From positions 1-16,170 of the forward strand of contig JADGDL010000043.1 in the NCBI GenBank assembly GCA_016744875.1: a stretch of 16,170 nt of DNA, read 5' to 3'. Source of the stretch: Sulfurovum sp. (lineage in GTDB: Bacteria > Campylobacterota > Campylobacteria > Campylobacterales > Sulfurovaceae). Every line of letters begins with the position of its first letter. The stretch's first letter is position 1. The notes beneath the pieces are model-generated. The model had not been told where the DNA came from. It worked only from the letters and a program-made list of their open reading frames with translations, and did no database searches. Shown piece by piece: positions 1 to 6,161 of this stretch. The translations under genes and the position numbers were made by a program.

Positions 1-1130
1 TCTTGAGGGAGTTTAAACGGTAGGTTTCTTGTCTGTTCCAGTACTTCAAATGCCAAGTCCTGCATACTCGAACTGTCCAATGCATCATTGTTAAAGATCT
101 CAAACATACGTTCGGTAAACTCAGCCAGTTCAGCTGTTGGTGCATCATAGGCTACCGTACCCATACGTTTGCTTGCACTCACATAACGTTCATAGTCTTG
201 TTCATGGGCTGCTTTGATCAGCTCGATGATAGCAATGCGCATATCGTTAGGTACACGTTTAACCATACCAAAGTCCAGTAGTATCAATTTACCTTCTTTA
301 GAGACAAGTAGGTTACCAGGATGTGGATCAGCATGGAAAAATCCTCTTACAAGCATCTGCTCTGTATAGAATTTCACTAAGGTCTTTATCAAAGGGATGA
401 TATTGATGTCATGCTCTTTCAGTGCTTCCGCATCATCAAAACGAAAGCCTTCTTCAAAACTCATAACCAAAGCATCATCACAACTTAGCCCATCGTAAGC
501 AGTGGGAAATCCCACATCCATATCTACATAGGTCTCAGAAAATTTTATGAGGTTGGCTCTTTCTTGGTTAAGGCTCACTTCTTTGAGTATCATAGAAGAA
601 AACTCAGTGATGACTGCTTCTATGGAGTGCTTGGTATAGTGAGAGAAAAGCGGTCTGAAAAGGGAATTAAAAAACGTAAGGATACGGATATCTGCCTTCA
701 CCTGTTTTTCTATACCCTCACGTCTGAGCTTGACAGCCACTTTCGTGTCTTCATCCAGCCAAGCTTCATGTACCTGACCGATGGAGGCAGAGGCAATCGG
801 CTCTTTTTCAAAACGGTAAAATGGATCTTTTTCAAATGCACGGTCAAATACACTCTGCATAGTTTGTCTGTCCATTGCAGGAAGCTCATCGTGTAGGACC
901 TTAAGCTTGGCAAGATACTCAGGAGGAAAGAAATCATTACGTGTTGCAAGGACCTGTGCAAGCTTAATGAAACTAGCACCCAAAAGAGTAATATTCTCTA
1001 GTAAGTTCTCTGGGCTGAGCGGCCGAAAGAAGAGAAATCTTTGACGTTTTCTAATAAGCATATAGAGCGTGAGCAATACACTAAAGACACGCCATATTCG
1101 GTAAGGTGAATAGAGTTTAAATGTGCTCAC
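1..1130 (-). CDS. ABC1/UbiB (AarF) family atypical protein kinase, C-terminus outside window
   Basis: I translated this frame by hand: it is open from a GTG at 1130 to the left edge (376 codons), so the C-terminus is missing. Landmarks are LLGASFIKLAQ (residues 49-59, the KxGQ region), the Ala/Ser-rich nucleotide loop ASASIGQVH (113-121), the VAVK lysine (about 134), the catalytic HADPHPGN (266-273) and DFG (286-288). Together these identify the ABC1/UbiB/ADCK family, atypical kinases or ATPases linked to isoprenoid-quinone and other lipid metabolism. The family glycine of KxGQ is alanine here (KLAQ). The GTG start overlaps the stop of the upstream small gene in TAGTG, implying translational coupling. 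Campylobacterota normally use menaquinone, so a strict ubiquinone-synthesis role (ubiB) is not assumed. The family call is firm; the substrate is unknown. Confidence 0.93.
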   Translation of the reverse strand, partial: MSTFKLYSPYRIWRVFSVLLTLYMLIRKRQRFLFFRPLSPENLLENITLLGASFIKLAQVLATRNDFFPPEYLAKLKVLHDELPAMDRQTMQSVFDRAFEKDPFYRFEKEPIASASIGQVHEAWLDEDTKVAVKLRREGIEKQVKADIRILTFFNSLFRPLFSHYTKHSIEAVITEFSSMILKEVSLNQERANLIKFSETYVDMDVGFPTAYDGLSCDDALVMSFEEGFRFDDAEALKEHDINIIPLIKTLVKFYTEQMLVRGFFHADPHPGNLLVSKEGKLILLDFGMVKRVPNDMRIAIIELIKAAHEQDYERYVSASKRMGTVAYDAPTAELAEFTERMFEIFNNDALDSSSMQDLAFEVLEQTRNLPFKLPQ

Positions 1131-1387
1131 TATTTTTCTTTGAGAGCCTCAATATCTGCTTTGGTTGCCAAACCCATCTCTTCTATTACTTCTTTAAGGG
1201 CTTCTTTTAGTTGTGTTTTGACTTTCTCTTCTTCCTCTTCACCGCGTGTTTGGAGTTTTTTCATAAAGGTGTCTGCATCTTCTTTACTGAGTTTACCTTT
1301 TTCCTGTAATTTATCTATCTCTTCATCCACACGCTCTTTTAGTAACAATGCACCGCCTAATCCAGTATATATAATTTCTTTTAACAT
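1130..1387 (-). CDS. small phasin-like (COG3937-type) coiled-coil protein
   Basis: This 85-residue protein begins MLKEIIYTGLGGALLLKERV. A short, weakly amphipathic N-terminal helix is followed by a charged segment of the type KLxEKGKLSKEDADTFMKKL, a Glu-rich linker and a last helix ending TKADIEAL. The layout matches the phasin-like / PHA-granule-associated small proteins (COG3937), which bind lipid or polymer surfaces or act as helical scaffolds. AAGGAG lies eight bases before the ATG. The stop codon shares its last base with the start of the ABC1 kinase, so the two are one operon; I recall this pairing in other bacteria. Granule binding is an inference, since nothing in the window shows that the organism makes polyhydroxyalkanoate. 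Confidence 0.75.
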   Translation of the reverse strand: MLKEIIYTGLGGALLLKERVDEEIDKLQEKGKLSKEDADTFMKKLQTRGEEEEEKVKTQLKEALKEVIEEMGLATKADIEALKEK

Positions 1388-1406
1388 GATTGACTCCTTT
1401 TTCTTT

Positions 1407-1438
1407 ATTTTACTCTTTCTTTCTATGTATTCATAGTA
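1407..1438 (-). promoter_or_regulatory. predicted promoter of the phasin-like/ABC1 kinase operon
   Basis: Read on the minus strand, TACTATGAAT (1438 to 1429) is followed by 16 bases and then TAAAAT (1412 to 1407). TATGAA inside the element sits 17 bp from the -10 hexamer, where a -35 box belongs. The leader to the ATG is about 19 nt and contains AAGGAG. The same element at the same distance serves the divergent gene. Confidence 0.5.
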
Positions 1439-1496
1439 TTCTTTTGTCTGTTCATCATGTTATAGTTAAATGAAATAACATCCTAGTACTATGAAT
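1429..1496. repeat. nested inverted repeats in a divergent promoter region
   Basis: Outer arms ATTCATAGTA (1429-1438) and TACTATGAAT (1487-1496) are perfect 10-bp inverted copies. Inside them ATGTTAT (1457-1463) and ATAACAT (1475-1481) form a second, 7-bp pair. The outer arms coincide with the -35 positions of the two divergent promoters. They could be operators for a shared regulator, -35 elements, or parts of a cruciform. No coding sequence lies between 1388 and 1539. Confidence 0.6.
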
Positions 1497-1535
1497 TTAC
1501 ACATAAAATGATTATAATCAAATAAAAAAGGAGGT
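1487..1535 (+). promoter_or_regulatory. predicted promoter and Shine-Dalgarno of the metallophosphatase gene
   Basis: A perfect TATAAT at 1513-1518 lies 16 bases after TACTATGAAT (1487-1496); TATGAA within it is 17 bp from the -10. AAGGAGGT at 1528-1535, four bases before the ATG at 1540, is an unusually complete Shine-Dalgarno for this window. Confidence 0.6.
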
Positions 1536-1539
1536 ATTC

Positions 1540-2451
1540 ATGCACAAAAATAAGAATTTTGAGAATACATACGTCATTGGTGATGTCCATGGGTGCTTTC
1601 ATACCTTACAGAATCTCATTGCACATCTGCCTAAAGATGCAGAACTCATTTTTGTAGGGGACCTTTGTGATAAAGGAAACTTCTCCAAAGAAGTCATTGA
1701 TCTTGTCATAAAGAACGGCTACCACTGCGTCAAAGGAAATCATGAATACCTCATGCAAACTTATTTAGAGGATGCTATTTTTAATGACAAACACTCACTG
1801 TGGAGTTCAGACAAGCGTTATGGTGGGCTGGTAACATTTCAAAGTTATCAAGATGACCATATAACTATGTATGAACATCTTGAGTGGGTAAAGAATCTGC
1901 CCGTCTATTTAGAACGGGATAATTTCTTCATCACCCATGGCTTTGCTCTGCCTTTTTATGCACACCGAGACAACCGAGACTATCGTAGAGAGTATCTGCT
2001 AAACCGTTATGAAAAAGGTATGAGAGTTGATAAAATAGAGGGGCAAAATGGAGAAGTTATCAATATCTTCGGGCACTGTGTTTTTGATGAAGTAGTCTCA
2101 GGAGAAAACTTTTACGGTATCGATACGGGATGCTCTTACGGTAAAAAACTAACGGCATTGCAACTGGGCACAATGAAGTGTATCCAAGAGCCCATGGATA
2201 CTAGAGATTCAGACTATAATATCAAAGAATTAAAACTTACACATATTGAGCTACCTCATGATGAGCATACGGTCAGTAATTTACGTATACACATCGACAT
2301 CCTTTTTACAGACTTTGATTTGGTTTCTACCGAAGTTTTAGAGTATATGGTCCAAAGGTTTGGTGATACAGGTAAACAAGAGATAGAAGTAATGTTGGAG
2401 AAAAAACAGATTTTTATGAGACAGGCAAAAAAGATATTGGAGAAGCAGTGA
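1540..2451 (+). CDS. PPP-type metallophosphatase (serine/threonine phosphatase-like) with C-terminal extension
   Basis: A 303-residue cytoplasmic protein with no signal peptide. It carries the calcineurin-like metallophosphoesterase motifs in order: GDVHG (14-18), GDLCDKG (40-46), KGNHE (65-69), ITHG (131-134), FGH (177-179) and IDTGCSYG near residue 200. These supply the dinuclear-metal ligands and match PPP-family enzymes of the PrpA / lambda phosphatase / ApaH-like group. The usual GDxxDRG has Lys for Arg. Prokaryotic PPP phosphatases are commonly about 220-250 residues; here roughly 85 extra residues (215-303) form an acidic, helical tail I do not recognise. It could dephosphorylate proteins or act on small phosphoesters such as diadenosine tetraphosphate; the sequence does not decide. 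It has its own promoter, diverges from the phasin-like/kinase operon and converges on rmuC. Confidence 0.88.
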   Translation: MHKNKNFENTYVIGDVHGCFHTLQNLIAHLPKDAELIFVGDLCDKGNFSKEVIDLVIKNGYHCVKGNHEYLMQTYLEDAIFNDKHSLWSSDKRYGGLVTFQSYQDDHITMYEHLEWVKNLPVYLERDNFFITHGFALPFYAHRDNRDYRREYLLNRYEKGMRVDKIEGQNGEVINIFGHCVFDEVVSGENFYGIDTGCSYGKKLTALQLGTMKCIQEPMDTRDSDYNIKELKLTHIELPHDEHTVSNLRIHIDILFTDFDLVSTEVLEYMVQRFGDTGKQEIEVMLEKKQIFMRQAKKILEKQ

Positions 2452-2503
2452 ATATCTTTTAAAGGTATTTTATTATATCACCAACAAGCTATTTGAAATG
2501 AAG

Positions 2504-2544
2504 AAAACTCTTTATCAAAGTATTTAACTCATTAAAAGGGTTTT
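2504..2544. terminator. possible bidirectional terminator between convergent genes
   Basis: AAAACTCTTT (2504-2513) pairs with AAAGGGTTTT (2535-2544), a 10-bp stem with one G-U pair and a 21-nt loop, in the 116-bp gap between the phosphatase and rmuC stop codons. T-rich DNA follows on the plus strand. The stem is AT-rich and the loop is long, so this is a weak call. Confidence 0.3.
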
Positions 2545-2567
2545 ATTTTATAAGATCCTTGACTTGA

Positions 2568-4121
2568 TCATGTATCTTTGTCGCCATGTAGTTCTTTTGG
2601 TATCTTTTTACTGGTCTGGGCACCTAACTCTTTGAGTTTCTGTACTTGTCCTACAAGATTACCTTTGCCGTCACTCAGTTTGTTACGCGCTGCAGAAAAG
2701 CTTCCCTGTATGCCATCTATCTGTTTAGATATCTTCATAAGATCTTCAGAAAAACCGACAAACTTATCGTACATGGCACCTGCTCTTCTAGCTATCTCTT
2801 GTGCATTTTGGTTTTGACGCTCGAACTTCCATACATTCTCAACAGCTCTCATAGCCACAAGCAGTGTTGTAGGCCCAACAAGCAATATCTTGCTCTTAAA
2901 GGCATTGTCATAAATACTGTTATCATGTTCAAGTGCTACAGCGAGTGCCCCTTCTATTGGCATGAACATAAAGATGAAGTCCAAGGTATTGACCTCTTTA
3001 AGACGTTCATAGTTCTTTTTTGACAGTTCTGATACATGGGTCTTTATGGACTCTAAGTGTGCTTTTAAGTACTTTGCTTTACTCTCCTCATCTTCTGCAT
3101 TGACATAACGCTCATAGGCAACTAAAGAGGTCTTTGCATCGATAATGAGATCTCTGTCATCAGGTAAATGTACGACCACATCCGGTCTTAGTATTTCATG
3201 GTCATCTGTACGTAACGAAACTTCACGCTCAAACTCGTATCCTTTACGCAGGCCTGAAGCTTCAAGTACATGTTCAAGCACCATCTCTCCCCAAACACCC
3301 TGCTGTTTACTCTCACCTTTAAGTGCATTGGTAAGGTTAATGGCATCTTTACTTATCTTTTCATTGAGTTCTTTAAGGGAATTGATCTCATTTTTCAAGA
3401 CTGCACGGTCCCTACTCTCAGTATCATACGTATCAGAGACTTGTTTTTTAAACTCAGTGATCTGCGTTTGAAGCGGTTTGATCATCGAGTCTAGGTTCTC
3501 TTTTGAGAATTCTGCAAATTTTTGTGAATTTCCTTCAAACACTTTTCGGGCCAAAGATTCCAACTCATCTTTTATCTCTTTTTTATGGGCTGTCATCATA
3601 TCTTTCTGAGTAGAGACATGACGTTCTTCACTCTCAAGTTTCATCAGTAGTCTTGCATTGTTAGTACGATATTTGCTATTGCCTTCAAGTACCTCATCAT
3701 AACGATCTTTTAACTCTCTATGTCCCACTAAAAGTGCCTCATAAATAGCCTCGGCACTCTCAAGTTTAGCCTTAGTCTGACTCAGTTCTTTCTCAAGTTC
3801 ATTAAATCTACCCTGCAGTTCTAAAAAACTTTCATTGGTAGATTTTAGTATCTCTTTGGTCTCAGAAAATTGCGATAATGCCTGTTCATTGCTTGCATTT
3901 TTTATCTTGTAAGATTGAAGTTCACTTTCAAGAGCAAAAATATATTCTGCTTTTTCGTTATTGTCAACTTGTGTATTCCACCATCTGTTTTTGTAGGTTT
4001 TTACTCTCATAGCAGAGATTACAGTGACCAATACGATTACCAGCAGGACCACCACAGCCATCACTGCCATTAACATAAGTGTAGAGTCACCTTGTATTTT
4101 TTCTATTAATTCATCCATCAT
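2568..4121 (-). CDS. rmuC: DNA recombination protein RmuC, membrane-anchored coiled coil with nuclease-like domain
   Basis: A 517-residue protein with an N-terminal membrane helix (about 15-38), a long coiled coil (about 55-265) and the RmuC domain starting at GVWGEMVLEHVL (275-286). The fold belongs to the PD-(D/E)XK nuclease group: RPDVVV (312-317) and IIDAK (326-330) supply the Asp/Asp/Lys set. The region with FMFMPIEGALAVAL and the later WKFERQNQNA stretch are typical of RmuC. The E. coli protein (about 475 residues) limits inversions at short inverted repeats; its biochemical activity is not well defined. The first ATG overlaps the lolA stop in TAATG, so expression is probably coupled to lolA. 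A second in-frame ATG follows at once and is better spaced from the GAGGG upstream, so the true start could be one codon later. Confidence 0.95.
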   Translation of the reverse strand: MMDELIEKIQGDSTLMLMAVMAVVVLLVIVLVTVISAMRVKTYKNRWWNTQVDNNEKAEYIFALESELQSYKIKNASNEQALSQFSETKEILKSTNESFLELQGRFNELEKELSQTKAKLESAEAIYEALLVGHRELKDRYDEVLEGNSKYRTNNARLLMKLESEERHVSTQKDMMTAHKKEIKDELESLARKVFEGNSQKFAEFSKENLDSMIKPLQTQITEFKKQVSDTYDTESRDRAVLKNEINSLKELNEKISKDAINLTNALKGESKQQGVWGEMVLEHVLEASGLRKGYEFEREVSLRTDDHEILRPDVVVHLPDDRDLIIDAKTSLVAYERYVNAEDEESKAKYLKAHLESIKTHVSELSKKNYERLKEVNTLDFIFMFMPIEGALAVALEHDNSIYDNAFKSKILLVGPTTLLVAMRAVENVWKFERQNQNAQEIARRAGAMYDKFVGFSEDLMKISKQIDGIQGSFSAARNKLSDGKGNLVGQVQKLKELGAQTSKKIPKELHGDKDT

Positions 4122-4642
4122 TACCCTCTTATCATATCATAGACATTTGGGTAATTGCATTTCATTTTATGACTTGCCAGTTTCCCTTTACCATAATTCA
4201 TCTTTGTAAATATAATTTGCACTTTGTTATCCAATTCATCATAATATGCGATGCTATGTAGTTTCTCTGTATTATCCAACTGAATGGTATAGTTTTTACC
4301 TTCATACTCTGCCACATAGATATTTCTACTGTGTAATTTGGCTTTATTTAGCACTTTAGAAATATCAAGTTCTTTAGTGATGTAAAAGGTAGAAACCTGT
4401 TCAAGGTCATGGTCTACTACAAGTAGTTCAACACCATCTGAACAGACCTCTTTTTTAGTCGGTGAAACATATGACCATTTAAAAAGATTTTTATCTGAAA
4501 ATAGTACTTTTCCCTCATATTTGATCACTTTGTTTTTTGTATTGGTTATTTTCTGTTCAAAATCTGCTTGAAAATTTTCCGGTAATGCTATGCTTGAAAA
4601 AAGCACTGAAGAGAGTAATAATAATAACGACAACAGTCTCAT
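4121..4642 (-). CDS. lolA: outer-membrane lipoprotein carrier LolA, periplasmic
   Basis: A 173-residue protein with a signal peptide (basic start, Leu-rich core MRLLSLLLLLSSVLF, likely cleavage near SSIA/LPE). The mature part begins NFQADFEQKITN and continues with GKVLFSDKNLFKWSY and a following P-T-K-K-E stretch, the pattern of the LolA half-barrel fold, with lengths as in Campylobacterota LolA. LolA takes lipoproteins released by the inner-membrane Lol transporter across the periplasm. AAGGA before the ATG supports the start. It is the first gene of the lolA-rmuC operon. The LolC/E-like permease lies on the far side of secA on the other strand. The accessory block at 4779-6026 separates lolA from secA, which I recall as neighbours in C. 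jejuni. Confidence 0.88.
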   Translation of the reverse strand: MRLLSLLLLLSSVLFSSIALPENFQADFEQKITNTKNKVIKYEGKVLFSDKNLFKWSYVSPTKKEVCSDGVELLVVDHDLEQVSTFYITKELDISKVLNKAKLHSRNIYVAEYEGKNYTIQLDNTEKLHSIAYYDELDNKVQIIFTKMNYGKGKLASHKMKCNYPNVYDMIRG

Positions 4643-4665
4643 TCTTTTCCTTTAGTGTACATAAA

Positions 4666-4671
4666 AATATA
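4666..4671 (-). promoter_or_regulatory. candidate -10 box of the lolA-rmuC operon
   Basis: TATATT on the minus strand would start transcription about 17 nt before the lolA ATG, leaving room for the AAGGA. No good -35 box is visible. A weak call. Confidence 0.35.
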
Positions 4672-4700
4672 CCAAAATAGGACTTGTATTGTGATGATAA

Positions 4701-4719
4701 ATAGTATTTTACATACTAT
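4701..4719. repeat. 7-bp inverted repeat, possible operator
   Basis: ATAGTAT (4701-4707) and ATACTAT (4713-4719) are perfect inverted copies around TTTAC. The site lies between the divergent lolA and regulator genes, just upstream of where the lolA promoter should be. It may be an operator. Its arms share the TACTAT/ATAGTA core with the inverted repeat at 1429-1496. Confidence 0.45.
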
Positions 4720-4740
4720 ACGAATTTATTAGAAAAATAG

Positions 4741-4770
4741 TTACAAAAATAATTGTAATTTTGATATAAT
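4741..4770 (+). promoter_or_regulatory. extended -10 promoter with overlapping inverted repeat, start of a probable leaderless mRNA
   Basis: TGATATAAT (4762-4770) is a perfect extended -10. A perfect inverted repeat, TTACAA-N6-TTGTAA (4741-4758), lies directly upstream and covers the -35 position, where an autorepressor would bind. Only eight bases separate the -10 from the ATG at 4779, and they contain no Shine-Dalgarno, so the transcript probably begins at or within about two bases of the start codon. Confidence 0.6.
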
Positions 4771-4778
4771 TTTTCATT

Positions 4779-5690
4779 ATGAATTTTAACACATACTTGA
4801 AATCCTGCCGAGAACACAATGCACTAACACAAGAAGAACTTGTCAATAGTCTTTATAGCTATAATATAGAACTATTTGAAGGTTTGGATACCAGTACCTT
4901 AAGTAAATGGGAAAGAGGCATTACAAATCCCAAAGCAGCCAAACAAGTCTCTATAATAAAATACTTTCAAAAAGAGACTGGGGTTGTTTTACCCTGTTGG
5001 GATACCTATACCATCCAAGAAGCAGAAGAACGCATATGCCAAGCCGGTGTTAAAAACCTTCTGGGAAAAAGTAAACAACTTGTTTTAAATTTTCCTTCAA
5101 ACATGATGCAGTTTAATGATTTCAAAGTCTATCCGGTAAGACACTCTGAGAGGATAGATACACTTTTAGATATCAACATGGATCTGCATAAAAATGCTAA
5201 CCATCCTTTTGCACAGATATCTTTGGAACAGTTTACAAGCTGGTCACTTCACCCCTCTAATCTCTTTTTTATATGTGAGTATAAAGATAATATTTTAGGG
5301 CTTTTTTTCTCTCTAAGACTAAAACCGGAAGTATTTCAAAAAATCATTAATTTTGAGATAAAAAAAAGTGAACTAAGCATAGAAGATTTTGCTTCCTTTG
5401 ATGAAATAGGTTCAAACTTTATGCTCTCCTTTTATGCACTTAACGATAAAGTTGCCACCATGCTATTTATACGTTATTATGCACACCTTATAGCAAATCA
5501 GACAAGGATAAAAGAGATCGGGGTTATCACGACGCTTGATGATGTTAAAAGAGTAGTTCATAATATGAATTTAGAAGAGGCAAACAGTATGATAGCCGAT
5601 GATGAGATAGAGTTAAAGTCCTATAAACAATCGCTTTCTAATGTTTTAGTCTCACAAAATGTTGTAAAGATGCTTTTTTCGAAGATTTGA
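4779..5690 (+). CDS. XRE-family HTH regulator with possible GNAT-like C-terminal domain
   Basis: A 303-residue protein. Residues about 5-67 form a Cro/CI-type helix-turn-helix (LTQEELVNSL..., then LDTSTLSKWERGITNPK, the recognition-helix pattern). From about residue 95 onward the protein is a separate domain with alternating strands and helices. FFICEYKDNILGLFFSLRL followed by FYALNDKVATMLFIRYYAHL, a later helix and the strand IKEIGVITT resemble a GNAT acetyltransferase fold, but I see no convincing acetyl-CoA loop, so it may only sense a ligand. The operator-like repeat next to its promoter suggests autoregulation. The start is set by the promoter: transcription probably begins at the ATG. 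The gene sits between lolA and secA, and its last 70 bp overlap a convergent small gene. Target genes are unknown. Confidence 0.8.
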   Translation: MNFNTYLKSCREHNALTQEELVNSLYSYNIELFEGLDTSTLSKWERGITNPKAAKQVSIIKYFQKETGVVLPCWDTYTIQEAEERICQAGVKNLLGKSKQLVLNFPSNMMQFNDFKVYPVRHSERIDTLLDINMDLHKNANHPFAQISLEQFTSWSLHPSNLFFICEYKDNILGLFFSLRLKPEVFQKIINFEIKKSELSIEDFASFDEIGSNFMLSFYALNDKVATMLFIRYYAHLIANQTRIKEIGVITTLDDVKRVVHNMNLEEANSMIADDEIELKSYKQSLSNVLVSQNVVKMLFSKI

Positions 5691-5839
5691 TTACCCTGAA
5701 GTGTAGCCATCTCTAATTCTGATATGGCTTTATCTAGAGGTTTCATATATGCCAGATATTGTGTCTTTGTGAGTTTACCTGCCCTATACCAGGAAAACAG
5801 TGCAAATTCCTGTCGATAAAGATCGCATATATCAAACAT
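5621..5839 (-). CDS. 72-residue hypothetical protein, convergent with the HTH regulator
   Basis: A small protein starting MFDICDLYRQEFALFSWYRA, then GKLTKTQYLAYMKPLDKAI and a helix with LEMATLQGN. The composition is that of a compact helical cytoplasmic protein; there is no signal peptide or membrane segment. I do not recognise the family. It probably is a gene because its ATG lies inside the stop region of the Sel1-repeat gene (8-nt overlap, ATGTTTGA), typical of translational coupling. AGGAG lies 12 bases before the ATG, too far for strong independent initiation. The last 23 or so codons overlap the 3' end of the HTH gene on the other strand and look less protein-like, so the C-terminus may be read-through after a lost stop codon. 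Confidence 0.55.
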   Translation of the reverse strand: MFDICDLYRQEFALFSWYRAGKLTKTQYLAYMKPLDKAISELEMATLQGNQIFEKSIFTTFCETKTLESDCL

Positions 5840-6026
5840 CTTGGTTATCTGCTCCTGATGCTTTTTCTAGCCAATACCTTGATTTTTCTTTATCCTGTGC
5901 CAAACTCGTACCTCTGTAATATTCCAAAGAGAGTTGGTATTGTGCATCTTTATCATTCTCTTTTGCACGTTTCACCAACTCGTTTTCATCAAGCTTTTTT
6001 TTCTTTTTTTTAAAGAATCCGAACAT
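5832..6026 (-). CDS. small single-Sel1-repeat protein
   Basis: A 64-residue protein with a hydrophobic/basic N-terminus (MFGFF followed by six Lys) and one Sel1-like repeat at about 20-56: A-K-E-N-D-K-D-A-Q-Y-Q-L, then YYRG, then K-S-R-Y-W-L-E-K-A. Sel1 repeats are TPR-like alpha hairpins that mediate protein contacts, and most members have several copies; one copy alone is unusual and may need a partner or oligomerisation. AAGGAA lies six bases before the ATG. It is the first gene of a two-gene leftward operon with the overlapping 72-residue gene. Function is unknown. Confidence 0.7.
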   Translation of the reverse strand: MFGFFKKKKKKLDENELVKRAKENDKDAQYQLSLEYYRGTSLAQDKEKSRYWLEKASGADNQDV

Positions 6027-6071
6027 GATTAGTTCCTTTTAAATTATTATTATTTTGCTAATTTTTTTAGT

Positions 6072-6100
6072 AGTATATAAAAATCCAAATACATTGATAA
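6072..6100 (-). promoter_or_regulatory. candidate promoter of the Sel1-repeat operon
   Basis: On the minus strand TTATCA (6100 to 6095), 17 bases, then TATACT (6077 to 6072). The leader would be about 40 nt. The palindrome at 6102-6135 abuts the -35 box. Confidence 0.45.
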
Positions 6101-6101
6101 G

Positions 6102-6135
6102 GGCATTTTTAAAAATTTTATTTTTTAAAAATGCC
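6102..6135. repeat. 14-bp-arm AT-rich palindrome between divergent promoters
   Basis: GGCATTTTTAAAAA (6102-6115) and TTTTTAAAAATGCC (6122-6135) are perfect inverted copies around a 6-nt loop. The repeat lies between the predicted -35 boxes of the Sel1 operon (left) and secA (right). It is outside both predicted transcripts, so a DNA-level role (operator, cruciform, nucleoid-protein site) fits better than a terminator. Confidence 0.7.
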
Positions 6136-6161
6136 TAGCTGTATATATACTGGTATGTTAA

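Noticed and set aside
1140..1436. Plus-strand frame of 98 codons antisense to the phasin-like gene
   Set aside because: Ser-rich mirror of a Glu/Lys-rich gene; no Shine-Dalgarno and no family features.
2646..3023. Plus-strand frame of 125 codons inside rmuC
   Set aside because: Shadow of the conserved RmuC domain on the other strand; no start signal and no protein-like pattern.
6141..6150. GTATATATAC self-complementary sequence upstream of secA
   Set aside because: A simple TA run that is palindromic by composition; it is not well placed as a -10 for either gene.
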